From Bacillota bacterium (GTDB taxonomy: Bacteria; Bacillota; UBA4882; UBA8346): a DNA stretch of 64,000 nt. Position numbers and translations under genes: made by a program. Positions 15,715 to 25,219 of this stretch are shown piece after piece (the first letter of the stretch is position 1; the number at the start of each line of letters is the position of its first letter). Where the stretch lies: the NCBI GenBank assembly GCA_023435225.1, contig JAEYRX010000080.1, forward strand, positions 51,348-115,347, read 5' to 3'. The notes under the pieces were generated by a model. That model saw nothing but the letters and a program-made list of their open reading frames with translations. It had not been told where the DNA came from and made no database searches.

Positions 15715-16527
15715 ATGTCGAAAGTAGTACTTATCACCGGATGTTCCAGCGGGATTGGCCGGGATTTGGCCGTGGAACTGGCCGGAGATGGATATACGGT
15801 GGTTGCTACGGCCAGGAATCCGGAGACAATCAAGGATTTGCAAGTGGCCTTACAGTTACCGCTGGATGTAACCGATAATGATTCGATAACAGCAGCTGTC
15901 AATAAAACCATCGAACGTTTCGGCCGGATTGATGTGTTGGTCAATAATGCCGGTTATGGTATCCGCAGTGCGGTAGAAGATACCAACGACGAAAAGATCC
16001 ATAATATATTCAATGTCAATGTTTACGGGATTGTCAGGATGGTCCGGACGGTGCTCCCTTGGATGCGCAAACAGGGAAAGGGTAGAATTATCAATATCGG
16101 TTCCATCGCCGGGAAGATTGCCCAGCCGGTCAATGGCTTATATTGTGCTTCCAAGTATGCCGTGGAAGCATTAAGCGACGCTTTAAGGCTGGAACTAGCC
16201 GGTTCCGATATTCCGGTCGTATTGATCGAACCGGGAAATATCAAAACAAATTTTCCTCATACCGCCCGGAGTAATTCGGAGGATGTTTTAAACAATACCG
16301 ATTCGGTCTATTATGATTTATATCAAAATTATTTGCGGTTCACCAGCAATGCCCGGAACCATGAACCGGGCCCGGAAGTGGTTTCCCGGGTAGTCCGGAA
16401 AACGATTGAAGTGGCTAGACCAAAGGCCCGGTATACGGTTGGCGTTTCGCTTCTTTTCCGTTTAATGCCGTTTTTTAGTGATAGGTTTAAGGATTTCCTG
16501 ATTAAAACGGCGTTTAAGATTAAATAG
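15715..16527 (+). CDS. Short-chain dehydrogenase/reductase
   Basis: 270 residues with all SDR marks: the nucleotide-binding TGCSSGIG at residues 8-15, NNAG near 80, catalytic Ser in INIGSIAG, and YCASK as the Tyr/Lys pair. Residue after strand 2 is Arg (TARNPE), which favours NADP(H). The closest general type is the classical SDR group similar to retinol/oxidoreductase-like proteins; the substrate is unknown. Start at ATG 15715, eight bases after aaggag. Confidence 0.9.
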   Translation: MSKVVLITGCSSGIGRDLAVELAGDGYTVVATARNPETIKDLQVALQLPLDVTDNDSITAAVNKTIERFGRIDVLVNNAGYGIRSAVEDTNDEKIHNIFNVNVYGIVRMVRTVLPWMRKQGKGRIINIGSIAGKIAQPVNGLYCASKYAVEALSDALRLELAGSDIPVVLIEPGNIKTNFPHTARSNSEDVLNNTDSVYYDLYQNYLRFTSNARNHEPGPEVVSRVVRKTIEVARPKARYTVGVSLLFRLMPFFSDRFKDFLIKTAFKIK

Positions 16528-16743
16528 TCGTCCACGCCAGCTTCCTCTACATATCTGAAAGTTGAAATAAGGCTGGGTGAACGACAAGCCTCGATATCAT
16601 TTTCTAATAGACACAGAGGCACAGAGAAATCATTTCAAGGTCGCCGGAGTTATTTTTTCCAGTGTTCGACATACTCGACAATTGAGCGTCAGGATGCTGG
16701 ACGGTCATATTGATGCCGGTCGGTACTTCCCGGAGTAATATTC

Positions 16744-17499
16744 TTAAAATTCGGCTTTGATTACAAAACTTGCACCTGTTCTCTCTCCATCTTTCAATTT
16801 GTGAAAACCGCTAATATCATATCCGTCGGTGAACTCAATGTTTGTGAACCCACAATCTTCTAAAATCCCATATATGTCTTCCTTGGAATAGTATTTTCTT
16901 TGGGTTTCAATTCTTTCAAGCGATCCAGCGGTAATATATTCCTGGGTCCGTTCCTCAATTTTCCCGTTCATACTCCGTCTATCCCGTAGTTTAATTCCGG
17001 CATCACCGGTTTGGAATTCTTTTTCATACCAAACACTTGCGGTTTCCGGTTTTTGTAGCGGACGAGGGTAAAAACAATCCATTAGAATAAGACCGTTTTC
17101 AGCGGCGGATTGCCGAATATTATTGAGGAAATTCTTACAATCAGCTTCATCAAGTAGATAGTTAATAGTATAAAAAGTAACCAATATCCGGTCAAAACGT
17201 TCCGTTAATGGGGCTTCTAGAAAGTTGAAGTTAGCTAGCCGGATCTGGCCTGATGTAATATACTCCGGAAATTTTTCCCTGGCGATCGTTAACATCTCAT
17301 CGGAGATATCGACGCCCAACACCCGAAAGCCTGACTCCGCCAATGTTTTTAAAACCCTACCGGACCCGCAGCCGACTTCCAGGATTGAATGGCTATTTTT
17401 ACAAAAGTGGAGATATAAAGGGAGATCGTCGCTAAAATCCTTTACATACCAGTCGTAAAACCGGGCAAAATCTTTGTAAGTATCATTTGAGTTCAGCAA
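16744..17499 (-). CDS. Class I SAM-dependent methyltransferase
   Basis: About 251 residues. Motif I is ILEVGCGSGRVLKTLAESG near residue 40, followed by VLGVDISDEMLTIARE. The middle contains FDRILVTFYTINYL and the C-terminal part a mixed sheet with a FTNIEF strand. Acceptor unknown. A TTG start at 17499 with aggtgg five bases upstream is preferred to the GTG at 17508. It is a different subfamily from the methyltransferase at 9549. Confidence 0.8.
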   Translation of the reverse strand: MLNSNDTYKDFARFYDWYVKDFSDDLPLYLHFCKNSHSILEVGCGSGRVLKTLAESGFRVLGVDISDEMLTIAREKFPEYITSGQIRLANFNFLEAPLTERFDRILVTFYTINYLLDEADCKNFLNNIRQSAAENGLILMDCFYPRPLQKPETASVWYEKEFQTGDAGIKLRDRRSMNGKIEERTQEYITAGSLERIETQRKYYSKEDIYGILEDCGFTNIEFTDGYDISGFHKLKDGERTGASFVIKAEF

Positions 17500-17614
17500 T
17501 ATTACCACCTAAATTCATTGAATAATAATATATTAAGACAAAACATCAACACTGAGGCACAGAGACAGAGAATAATTTTTTTATCAGTGTCTCCGTGTCT
17601 CCGTGTTTATTATT

Positions 17615-18097
17615 TTAAAGAACTTCCGCACTTATATATGGTTTGGTGGAGTTTATTATCTGGTTGGCTAGATTCAGTTGGGAAGTTGTGAGGTGTTCGT
17701 ACCAATATTGGAGATAAGTATGAAGTTCCTGAGCATGCATAATGCTAATCACTACCTGGCCGCTGATATTTCCATTCGGTTCGATTAATATATTGGAGTG
17801 GCAGGGACAAGAGTTAATCGATCCGTCTTCAGTTAAATAGTTTTTGTTTTCCACTTTCTTTAAATCGGGCTCTAATCCACTATAAGCTTTAAGGATTGGC
17901 TGGTCATTATAATTAAATGAATAGATAAAGAAGCCGGCTTCCGCTTTTTGTTCAATATTTATATTTATGGGGCATTCCACTGAAAACCCGTCTCCAATAT
18001 AGATATAATTATAGCTTCCATAATCTTCAGCTGCAACTACAGATGTAAATAAAAGCAGTAAAATAAAGATTCTCACCAATTTCATCCTTCGCACCAT
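17615..18097 (-). CDS. Secreted protein of unknown function
   Basis: 160 residues. A signal peptide is clear (MKLVRIFILLLLFTSVVAAED, cleavage probably after AA), so the mature protein of about 135 residues is exported. It has two close cysteines (CPCHS) and otherwise a mixed beta/alpha sequence. No family recognised. Start could be ATG 18097 or the ATG four codons later (18085). A copy of the 'cacagag / ctctgtg' word repeat lies just downstream at 17545-17610. Confidence 0.7.
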   Translation of the reverse strand: MVRRMKLVRIFILLLLFTSVVAAEDYGSYNYIYIGDGFSVECPININIEQKAEAGFFIYSFNYNDQPILKAYSGLEPDLKKVENKNYLTEDGSINSCPCHSNILIEPNGNISGQVVISIMHAQELHTYLQYWYEHLTTSQLNLANQIINSTKPYISAEVL

Positions 18098-18432
18098 CCT
18101 TTTTAGGTGGAATTCTTCATTTTTTTAATATTTCCTTCATTTTCCTATTTATCCAGTTAAAAGCCTAAAAAAGTACTTTTTTGATTTGCGGCAGGATTTT
18201 ATTACTCCATATGGAATATTATATAGTTTGTAGTTTACAATTTATAATTTATAGTTTATACTTATTAAGTTTATTTGTTCAATTGATAAAAAAAGACTTA
18301 CTCGCTATTTACTCTTTCCCATTCGGGTTTTGATCGGCATTTATACAGCTACAAATAATAACATCAGGCTGGATTAATGCCAAGCTTCACTGAATATGCT
18401 GTCAGTATGGAAAAGCTTATTCGTATGATTTA

Positions 18433-18531
18433 GGGAAGCGCTGATTAATTGAATAAGTGACGTTTTATGCTTCGCAAAATGCCTAATACCGCATATTTGC
18501 TTGCACAAAATCTGATTAATCAGCGCTTCTT
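18433..18531. repeat. MITE-like palindromic element, copy 1
   Basis: Terminal inverted repeats GGAAGCGCTGATTAAT / ATTAATCAGCGCTTC enclose about 70 bases with a second inner stem and the loop words 'cttcgcaaaatgcctaat' and 'ccgcatatttgc'. Nearly identical copies are at 27446-27545 and 58622-58723. No coding capacity. Confidence 0.9.
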
Positions 18532-18594
18532 TAGTTCATATTATGTAAAAAAATGGTTTTAATTGTCAATTGACTTTAAGGAAGGGATATCTAA

Positions 18595-19806
18595 TTGGCT
18601 CCGAAGTACATAACAGTCTCCCAACTAACCTATGCCCTAAAAAGGCTGATTGAAGAGAACTTTTTGTTGGAAGGGGTTTGGGTTCAAGGGGAGATCTCCA
18701 ATTTCACCGCTCATTCCTCCGGGCACTTGTATTTCACCTTAAAAGACGAAGCCGCTTGTGTCAAATGTGTTATGTTCAAATCTCAGGCTTGGACCTTGAA
18801 GTTTAAACCAACTGATGGACAAGCAGTTTCCCTCAAGGGAAGATTATCGGTTTACGAGAAGAGCGGCCAGTATCAGCTTTATGTGGAATCAATGGAACCA
18901 GCCGGTACGGGAAACCTTTACCAGGCTTTTGAAAAACTGAAAGCTAAGTTGGAACAGGAAGGTTTGTTTGCTCCGGAGCGGAAAAGGAAACTTCCACCCC
19001 TGCCGCAGCAAATCGGGTTGATTACCTCTCCTACCGGAGCAGCTATCCAGGATATGATCAAGATTTTAAGAAGGCGCCGGCCTAACCTGGATATTTTGGT
19101 TTTTCCAGCCCAGGTTCAAGGGGTAGAGGCGCCGGCCAGCCTGGTCAAAGCTTTAATTGAAGCCGGCCGGTTTCAAAAGTTGGACCTAATAATCATCGGG
19201 CGGGGCGGCGGGTCCTTAGAGGAGTTATGGGCGTTTAACGATGAAAAAGTGGCCCGGGCAATCGCTGAGTTTCCCAAACCGGTTATATCGGCGGTTGGGC
19301 ATGAGACGGATTTTACCATCGCTGACTTTGTAGCTGATTTAAGGGCGCCGACTCCTTCGGCAGCAGCGGAGCTGGCAGTGCCCGATCAGACAATATATAA
19401 TAAAACAATTACCGGCTTGGAGCGACGGCTGAATAACGCAATCAGGCAAAAAATTCAAAATAACCGTCGTGATTTAAACAGAATGCTTAATAGCCGGGTA
19501 TTTCTCTATCCCAAACAACCGGTTGATATCCGGCGGCAGGAGCTTGATTTGTACCGGGAGCGAATAATCCGTTATCTCCGTCAGGATTTACTTTTAAAAC
19601 GGGAACAATATTGCCGGGTGCTTGGAAAATTGGACACTTTAAGTCCTTTGGCCACTTTATTAAGAGGATATTCCATCGCCCAAAAAATAGATGGGACTTT
19701 TATAAAAAGATTCGATGAGGTTGAAAAAGAGGAACAAGTTAAATTGACTTTATCACAGGGTTATTTGTTATGCGAAGTATTGGATAAGGGGAATCAAAAT
19801 GAGTAA
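18595..19806 (+). CDS. xseA: Exodeoxyribonuclease VII large subunit
   Basis: 403 residues, normal length. An N-terminal OB-fold (about residues 5-100, ENFLLEGVWVQGEISNF) is followed by the exonuclease VII catalytic domain with IGLITSPTGAAIQDM, GRGGGSLEELWAFN and SAVGHETDFTIADFVADLRAPTPSAAAE. With XseB it degrades single-stranded DNA into oligonucleotides. TTG start after aaggaagg. It begins the xseA-xseB-prenyl synthase-OLE-dxs cluster; its 3' end overlaps xseB by eight bases. Confidence 0.97.
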   Translation: MAPKYITVSQLTYALKRLIEENFLLEGVWVQGEISNFTAHSSGHLYFTLKDEAACVKCVMFKSQAWTLKFKPTDGQAVSLKGRLSVYEKSGQYQLYVESMEPAGTGNLYQAFEKLKAKLEQEGLFAPERKRKLPPLPQQIGLITSPTGAAIQDMIKILRRRRPNLDILVFPAQVQGVEAPASLVKALIEAGRFQKLDLIIIGRGGGSLEELWAFNDEKVARAIAEFPKPVISAVGHETDFTIADFVADLRAPTPSAAAELAVPDQTIYNKTITGLERRLNNAIRQKIQNNRRDLNRMLNSRVFLYPKQPVDIRRQELDLYRERIIRYLRQDLLLKREQYCRVLGKLDTLSPLATLLRGYSIAQKIDGTFIKRFDEVEKEEQVKLTLSQGYLLCEVLDKGNQNE

Positions 19807-20056
19807 CACTGACGGAAAACCAAGTGAACGTAATTATGAAGAAGCGGTTGCCAGATTGGAAGAGATCGTACAACAACTGGAAGCCGGCAATCTTACCTTA
19901 GAAGCCAGCCTAACCCTGTTTGAAGAAGGTATAGGATTAGCCAAATACTGTGCCGAGAAACTGGATGCAGCTGAGGGGCGTTTACAAATCTTATTAGGCT
20001 TTAACGGCGAAGAACCGAAAATTGGTCCTTTTAAGTTAAATACGGAGGAGGATTAA
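19799..20056 (+). CDS. xseB: Exodeoxyribonuclease VII small subunit
   Basis: 85 residues with the full family signature NYEEAVARLEEIVQQLEAGNLTLE then LFEEGIGLAKYC, a two-helix coiled coil that binds XseA. It overlaps xseA by eight bases and the prenyl synthase ATG follows its stop codon directly, so the three are translated from one message. Confidence 0.95.
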   Translation: MSNTDGKPSERNYEEAVARLEEIVQQLEAGNLTLEASLTLFEEGIGLAKYCAEKLDAAEGRLQILLGFNGEEPKIGPFKLNTEED

Positions 20057-21142
20057 ATGACTCTCTCTAAAGAACAGTTTATAAAAGAATTAAAAGCTAG
20101 AGAGCCTTTAATTCTGGGAATTTTTAATCAAGAACGATACCAACGGGAGTTTAAGCCGGAACCGTTACGAAGGGCTGTGTATTCATATTTAAACCGTCCG
20201 GCGAAACGTTTTCGTCCTGGGATTCTATTATTTTCGGCTGGAGCAGCCGGTGGTGACGAGAAAAAGGCTTTATTGGCCGCCGCTTCGGTAGAGGTTTATC
20301 ATACATGGACCTTGGTTCATGATGATATCATAGATAATGACCCCAAAAGACGTGGTCTTCCTACCGTCCATGAAGAGTTCCGCCGGGAATCGCTGGGATG
20401 GGGTTGCACTCCGGAAGAAGCGATACAAATGGGGCGGAATGTGGCTATTTTAGCCGGTGACCTCCAACACGCCTGGTCGGTTCGGTTATTATTGGATTCA
20501 ATAGAATCGGGAGTAGAGTTACCGGTGATTTTCGATTTAGTCAAACGGTTGGAAGTGGATGTTACCAATGGTTTGGTAGCCGGTGAAGCCCTGGATGTTC
20601 TCTTGGCTAAACGGCATATTTCGGAGTTAACGGAAGCGGAAGTTTTAGAGATGTTGGAGTTAAAGACCGGAGTCTTGTATCAATACGCAGCAGTAGCCGG
20701 AGCTTCAATTGGTTATGGAGAAACTGCAATTCAAAATAGTATGATTGACTCATTTGGCAGGTTTGCCCGAAGGTGTGGAACCGCCTTTCAATTGCAGGAT
20801 GATATTTTAGGGATTACCGGTGATGAAAAGCTGCTGGGGAAATCGGTTGGCTCGGATATCCGGGAAGGTAAGCGAACTATAATTGTTTTACATGCTTTTC
20901 ATAATGCCGGATCGGTCGAAAGGGAATATTTAACCAAATGGTTAGGTAATTCCGCAGCTAACGAGGAGGAACTCCAGCAAGTACAAAGAATTTTAATTGA
21001 AAACAACGGTATAGATTATACCAGAAAAATTGCGGAACAGATTGTGGCCGAAGCCATAGGCGAACTGGAAACATTACCGGATTCCAAATATAAAGAGTTA
21101 CTCTTGACTTGGGCCAGATATGTCATTAACAGGGATTTTTAA
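20057..21142 (+). CDS. Trans-polyprenyl diphosphate synthase
   Basis: 361 residues, a little longer than FPP synthases. The first aspartate-rich motif is HDDIIDND (DDxxD), preceded by KRFRPGILLFSAGA, and the second is QLQDDILG with KRTIIVLHAF. It condenses IPP with allylic diphosphates to a C15-C20 or longer product; length cannot be fixed by eye, though its place between xseB and dxs is that of ispA. The acidic stretch GDLQHAWSVRLL is typical of the longer, geranylgeranyl-type enzymes. Confidence 0.9.
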   Translation: MTLSKEQFIKELKAREPLILGIFNQERYQREFKPEPLRRAVYSYLNRPAKRFRPGILLFSAGAAGGDEKKALLAAASVEVYHTWTLVHDDIIDNDPKRRGLPTVHEEFRRESLGWGCTPEEAIQMGRNVAILAGDLQHAWSVRLLLDSIESGVELPVIFDLVKRLEVDVTNGLVAGEALDVLLAKRHISELTEAEVLEMLELKTGVLYQYAAVAGASIGYGETAIQNSMIDSFGRFARRCGTAFQLQDDILGITGDEKLLGKSVGSDIREGKRTIIVLHAFHNAGSVEREYLTKWLGNSAANEEELQQVQRILIENNGIDYTRKIAEQIVAEAIGELETLPDSKYKELLLTWARYVINRDF

Positions 21143-21166
21143 AGATCATGGAGAGGGGTTTTAGTT

Positions 21167-21613
21167 TTGGGGAATTTTTTCAGGGAATTGGCTTATAATC
21201 ATGTTCTATGGACTACTTTAACCGCTTGGTTAACGGCTTCATTATTAAAGGGAATTTTTCATTATATGAAAGAAAAAAAGGTCAATTTTCGTAGATTTAT
21301 CGGCGCCGGCGGTATGCCAAGCACCCATTCGGCCTTGGTTGCTTCTTTGACTACCGCGGTAGGTATTGAAACCGGATGGAACAGCGCAACAACAGCTATT
21401 GCGATTATAGTAGCCATGGTTGTTATGTATGATGCTGCCGGAGTACGGCGGGCGGCCGGCCGCCAAGCGGCAACCCTTAACAAAATTGCGGATGAGATGT
21501 TTAAAGACGGCGAGTTTCACCAAGAACGTTTAATAGAACTGTTGGGGCATACACCGGTGGAAGTAATCGCCGGGGCAGCCTTGGGGATTGTGATGGCGGT
21601 TATTTTAAGGTAA
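21167..21613 (+). CDS. Divergent PAP2-family (DUF212) protein
   Basis: 148 residues, four membrane helices. The motifs KVNFRRFIGAGGMPSTHSALVASL, MYDAAGVRRAAGRQAATLN and GHTPVEVIAGA are those of the DUF212/YuiD group related to acid phosphatase/PAP2 proteins, with conserved SxxSH-like and GHTP segments. It may dephosphorylate a prenyl or lipid phosphate, which would fit its place after the prenyl synthase, but this is inference. TTG start after gagagggg. Confidence 0.9.
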   Translation: MGNFFRELAYNHVLWTTLTAWLTASLLKGIFHYMKEKKVNFRRFIGAGGMPSTHSALVASLTTAVGIETGWNSATTAIAIIVAMVVMYDAAGVRRAAGRQAATLNKIADEMFKDGEFHQERLIELLGHTPVEVIAGAALGIVMAVILR

Positions 21614-21823
21614 TTGATAATTATTTCGGTATTATGATTATAACCACAGAGTACACAGAGTTTTGATAATAAAAATTTTTTAGCCTAAATTTAGGTGAAG
21701 GATTTGTAGTATATTTGACGACATAATGAATGAATTCAACCTAAATTTTGACGGAAAATTCCAAAAAATTGGCAGAGTGGAACAATTGTGGTAACAGCTT
21801 TTTATTTTTGGAAACATAAAATA

Positions 21824-21832
21824 TGATATAAT
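21824..21832 (+). promoter_or_regulatory. Extended -10 promoter of OLE RNA
   Basis: TGATATAAT, an extended -10 box with a TG motif, seven bases before the first base of the terminal stem of the OLE RNA. No good -35 box is present, as usual with extended -10 promoters. Confidence 0.6.
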
Positions 21833-21839
21833 AATTTTT

Positions 21840-22457
21840 ACGAGGAGATGGTGTAGTATCCTAGTCAGGGTAACCATCTTCGAAGACGGGCCTAAAAATC
21901 CGTAGCGGGCACATCGATGAAGTCCCTGGTGCTGGCCGCCGACGCCCAGTTGGGGGTTGGTGCTGGGGGTTAAGGGGATGGGGCGATCTACAATGGCATG
22001 TAGGCGTGGACCCCTCCACCGTGGAGGCCCAAGTGCGTGGGAATCCCGTTCTTCGGAGCGAAGCGTGAACTACGGCTTGGGGGTAAACCTGCATATGGTA
22101 CGGGTTTCAATACTTAGTATCGGTGCAGCGTAGCCTGCCTTGAGCGGATTGGGAGGATATGGGTATCAAGTTGCGGCGCTTCTGCAGAGTGGCGTAACTC
22201 TTTGCCATTTGAAACCTAATTCCGCAAAAGAGGCTAGAGGATGGCTCGCCCTGTGGAGGAAAACTCCTAGGCTATTCGATATTTCGAGTTCTACCGGGGA
22301 TTGCAGTGTGGACTAAGTGGTAATCCAGTCTTGTTTCCGGCAACGGAACAAAAGGACCTTAAAGGGAAACCACCGGGACGGCGACGCCACGGAGGTCTTT
22401 GGGAAAACCTACTGGACCTAAGCCACAATTTTTACTCGGCAGATACCATCTCCTCGT
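21840..22457 (+). ncRNA. ole: OLE RNA (ornate large extremophilic RNA)
   Basis: About 618 bases without a reading frame but with strong GC-rich structure in an AT-rich genome. The first 12 bases ACGAGGAGATGG pair perfectly with the last 12, CCATCTCCTCGT, as expected for the closing stem. Internal hairpins are many, for instance GTCCCTGGTG and CCCCTCCACC/GTGGAGG. Size, closing stem, the gene order (xseAB, prenyl synthase, then dxs) and the oapA gene directly downstream match OLE RNA, a membrane-associated RNA-protein complex of anaerobic and extremophilic Firmicutes involved in stress and metal/energy adaptation. Confidence 0.93.
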
Positions 22458-22573
22458 ACATATATAGGCATGAGGCAAAGTAAAATTCTGTACTATCTAA
22501 ACAGAGTCTAATTTCCTCATTCAAATTCTCAATTGTCAATTCTCAATTGTCAATTGATTTTACAGGTGGTTCT

Positions 22574-23152
22574 TTGATTACCAGTACCGGACGTGCAGCC
22601 CGAGTGGGCTTATTAACTTTCATCATTTCTTTAGTGGTTTCTATTTTGTTTCAGATTTCTTTAGTGCCATGGGCTTCAGTAGTATTATTATTAATAGTAG
22701 TATTAGCGGGAATAATATTTGATATTATTGGGACTGCGGTGACAGCAGCCAAGGAGAGCCCGTTTCACGCAATGGGCGCTGATAAAGTACGTGGTTCCAG
22801 ACAAGCGGTTTTATTAATTAGGAACGCTGATAGAGTAGCGAATTTTTGCAATGATGTAATCGGGGACATTTCCGGGACAATTAGTGGAGCGATTATTGCC
22901 GGTATAGTTTTAGAATTTACCGGACGGAAAATTTTTTTACCAAAAGACTTGGTAAATGCTACTGCAATTGCGATTGTCGCTGCTGTGACAGTCGGAGGCA
23001 AAGCGCTCGGAAAATCGTTTGCTATAGAGAAAGCCAATCAAATAGTATTTTCGGTTGGTAAATTTCTTTCTTTTGTTAAATTTATTAATCTTGAATCAAA
23101 GAGGAATAAAAGAAAGGGTAAGTCAAATTCCAGAAAGGGTCGAAAAAGCTAA
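22574..23152 (+). CDS. oapA: OLE-associated protein OapA
   Basis: 192 residues with three to four membrane helices. Conserved features of OapA are present: DIIGTAVTAAKESPFHAMGADKVRG, the RNADRVANFCNDVIGDISGTISG block with Asp/Arg residues inside the membrane region, and a highly basic C-terminus (KRNKRKGKSNSRKGRKS) suited to RNA contact. OapA binds OLE RNA as a dimer and brings it to the membrane (established for Bacillus halodurans). I start at TTG 22574, five bases after aggtgg; the frame is open a little further upstream through 'caattgtcaattg' repeat words that are unlikely to be coding. Confidence 0.93.
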   Translation: MITSTGRAARVGLLTFIISLVVSILFQISLVPWASVVLLLIVVLAGIIFDIIGTAVTAAKESPFHAMGADKVRGSRQAVLLIRNADRVANFCNDVIGDISGTISGAIIAGIVLEFTGRKIFLPKDLVNATAIAIVAAVTVGGKALGKSFAIEKANQIVFSVGKFLSFVKFINLESKRNKRKGKSNSRKGRKS

Positions 23153-25051
23153 ATGGGCGAACTCTTATCAAGAATAAACGATCCGGCGGATTTAAAAAGC
23201 CTGAACAATACTGAACTATTAGAGTTGGCTTGGGAGATTAGGCAGCTTTTGCTAAAGACTGTTTCCCAAACCGGAGGTCATTTAGCGCCAAATCTGGGTG
23301 TAGTTGAACTTACACTGGCTTTACATAAGGTTTTTAATAGCCCGGTTGACCAGATTATTTGGGATGTTGGTCATCAATCCTATATTCATAAGATACTTAC
23401 CGGAAGATTTGATGATTTTCAAAGCCTACGTCAATATGGGGGCATCAGTGGGTTCCCTAAACCGGAAGAAAGTATCCACGATGCTTTTGCCACCGGACAT
23501 AGCTCAACGTCAATATCAGTAGCACTTGGTTTAGCTAAAGCCCGGGACTTATTGGGAGAAAAAAATAAAGTAATAGCGGTAATTGGTGACGGTTCTATGA
23601 CTGGTGGGATGGCATTTGAGGCTTTGAATCACTTAGGCCAGTTACAGACCGATTTAATAATTGTTCTCAATGATAATGAGATGTCAATTTCCAAAAATGT
23701 CGGAGCTCTTTCCCGCTATTTAAACCGGCTGAGGTTGAACCCACGCCTGCGGAAGCTCAAAACTGAAGTGGAGGAATTGATTCAGAAAATTCCACGGGTT
23801 GGACAGGCTACCGTTCGTTATTTAGAGAAATTGGAAGATAGTTTTAAGTATTTGGTAATTCCGGGAATGCTCTTTGAAGAACTAGGAATATCATATCTTG
23901 GACCTATCAACGGTCATGATATTACAGAATTAACTCGAACTTTCAAAAATGCCTCCGAACTGCACGGACCGGTTTTAGTTCATGTTTTAACTACCAAAGG
24001 TAAAGGCTTTGGTTTAGCGGAGACCAATCCGCAACGGTTTCATGGTACCGGTCCATTTAACTTGATAACCGGTGAAAAAGCCGAAGATAACAACAGTCTA
24101 AGTTATACTGACGTTTTTGGGAGAACCATAATTGATCTGGCTAAGAAGGATCAGCGGATTATTGCAATAACTGCTGCTATGACCGACGGAACCGGATTGA
24201 GCGGGTTTTCAAAGCAATTTCCGGAACGTTTTTTTGATGTTGGGATTGCCGAAGAACATGCGGTGACTATGGCTGCCGGATTGGCCAAAAAGGGGTTCCG
24301 GCCGGTGGTGGCTATTTACTCCACTTTTTTACAACGGGCTTATGACCAAATTATTCATGATGTCTGCCTGCAAAACCTGCCGGTATTATTCATGCTGGAT
24401 CGGGCTGGTCTGGTCGGACCTGACGGGCCGACTCATCATGGAGTATTTGACCTTTCATTTTTACGACAAATTCCGAATATGACCATAATGGCTCCCAAGG
24501 ACGAATGTGAGTTACGGGATATGATGTTTACCGCTTTACAATCGGAAGGACCAATAGCTATTCGCTATCCGAAACGGGATGGGCTTAATATGGTGGAAAA
24601 TGAGAATTATAATTATCTTCCGGTTGGCAAGGGAGAAATAATCATATCCGGTCAAAGTGTAGCCGTTATTGCCGTTGGAGCTATGGTCCGAAATGCTTTA
24701 TTGGCGGCTGCCAAGCTTCAACAATCGGGAATTAATTGTTCAGTAATCAATGCCCGGTATGTTAAGCCGTTGGACCAGGATTTGATTTTAAATACGGCGC
24801 TAAATCATTCCAATATTATAATAGTGGAAGAGAATATTTTAGCCGGTGGATTCGGATCTTCGGTATTGGAATTTCTAAACCATAGGCGGATTAAAAATGT
24901 TAACCTAAAATTGTTGGGAGTACCGGACCAATTTGTACCTCATGGCGCCACGGATATTCTATTACATCAATGCGGACTGGATGTTGACGGGATCTGTCGG
25001 GCAGTCCGGGAGTTATCGCTACCGACGGTAGGAATGAGAGCAAGACTTTAA
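23153..25051 (+). CDS. dxs: 1-deoxy-D-xylulose-5-phosphate synthase
   Basis: 632 residues, normal length. TPP-binding motif GDGSMTGGMAFEALN near 150, transketolase pyrimidine domain DVGIAEEHAVTMAAGLA near 365 and C-terminal domain. It makes DXP from pyruvate and glyceraldehyde 3-phosphate, the first step of the MEP pathway that supplies the prenyl synthase in the same operon. The ATG follows the oapA stop codon directly, so it is probably co-transcribed with OLE/oapA. Confidence 0.97.
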   Translation: MGELLSRINDPADLKSLNNTELLELAWEIRQLLLKTVSQTGGHLAPNLGVVELTLALHKVFNSPVDQIIWDVGHQSYIHKILTGRFDDFQSLRQYGGISGFPKPEESIHDAFATGHSSTSISVALGLAKARDLLGEKNKVIAVIGDGSMTGGMAFEALNHLGQLQTDLIIVLNDNEMSISKNVGALSRYLNRLRLNPRLRKLKTEVEELIQKIPRVGQATVRYLEKLEDSFKYLVIPGMLFEELGISYLGPINGHDITELTRTFKNASELHGPVLVHVLTTKGKGFGLAETNPQRFHGTGPFNLITGEKAEDNNSLSYTDVFGRTIIDLAKKDQRIIAITAAMTDGTGLSGFSKQFPERFFDVGIAEEHAVTMAAGLAKKGFRPVVAIYSTFLQRAYDQIIHDVCLQNLPVLFMLDRAGLVGPDGPTHHGVFDLSFLRQIPNMTIMAPKDECELRDMMFTALQSEGPIAIRYPKRDGLNMVENENYNYLPVGKGEIIISGQSVAVIAVGAMVRNALLAAAKLQQSGINCSVINARYVKPLDQDLILNTALNHSNIIIVEENILAGGFGSSVLEFLNHRRIKNVNLKLLGVPDQFVPHGATDILLHQCGLDVDGICRAVRELSLPTVGMRARL

Positions 25052-25170
25052 TTAGTTATTAGTTGATAGTTGACAGTTAAAACCTAGATTAATTACTATG
25101 CTTGGTTTTTAGACTTGGAACACTGGGCCTGAACGAAACTAGAAACTATAAACTGACAACTATCAACTAA
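25052..25170. repeat. Palindromic intergenic repeat
   Basis: Inverted words 'agttgatagttgacagtt' and 'aactgacaactatcaact' enclose about 75 bases. Similar short direct/inverted 'gtcaattctcaattgtcaatt' words occur at 22520-22560. Not coding. Confidence 0.6.
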
Positions 25171-25173
25171 ATA

Positions 25174-25213
25174 GGGCGGTCACAGCAACCCGCCTCAACA
25201 AAACTGGAGGAAT
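25174..25213 (+). promoter_or_regulatory. PreQ1-I riboswitch, translational type
   Basis: P1 is GGCGG paired with CCGCC around the loop TCACAGCAAC, followed by CAACAAAAC and the ribosome site TGGAGG. This is the compact preQ1-I H-type pseudoknot layout, very like the known Thermoanaerobacter tengcongensis aptamer (loop CGCAGUAAC, tail AACAAAAC). Ligand binding would hide the gene's Shine-Dalgarno sequence. The downstream gene transports a queuosine precursor, which agrees. Confidence 0.92.
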
Positions 25214-25219
25214 TTTAAA

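Noticed and set aside
21861..22483. Short open frames within the OLE RNA
   Set aside because: They are by-products of the GC-rich RNA; structure and context identify the RNA gene.
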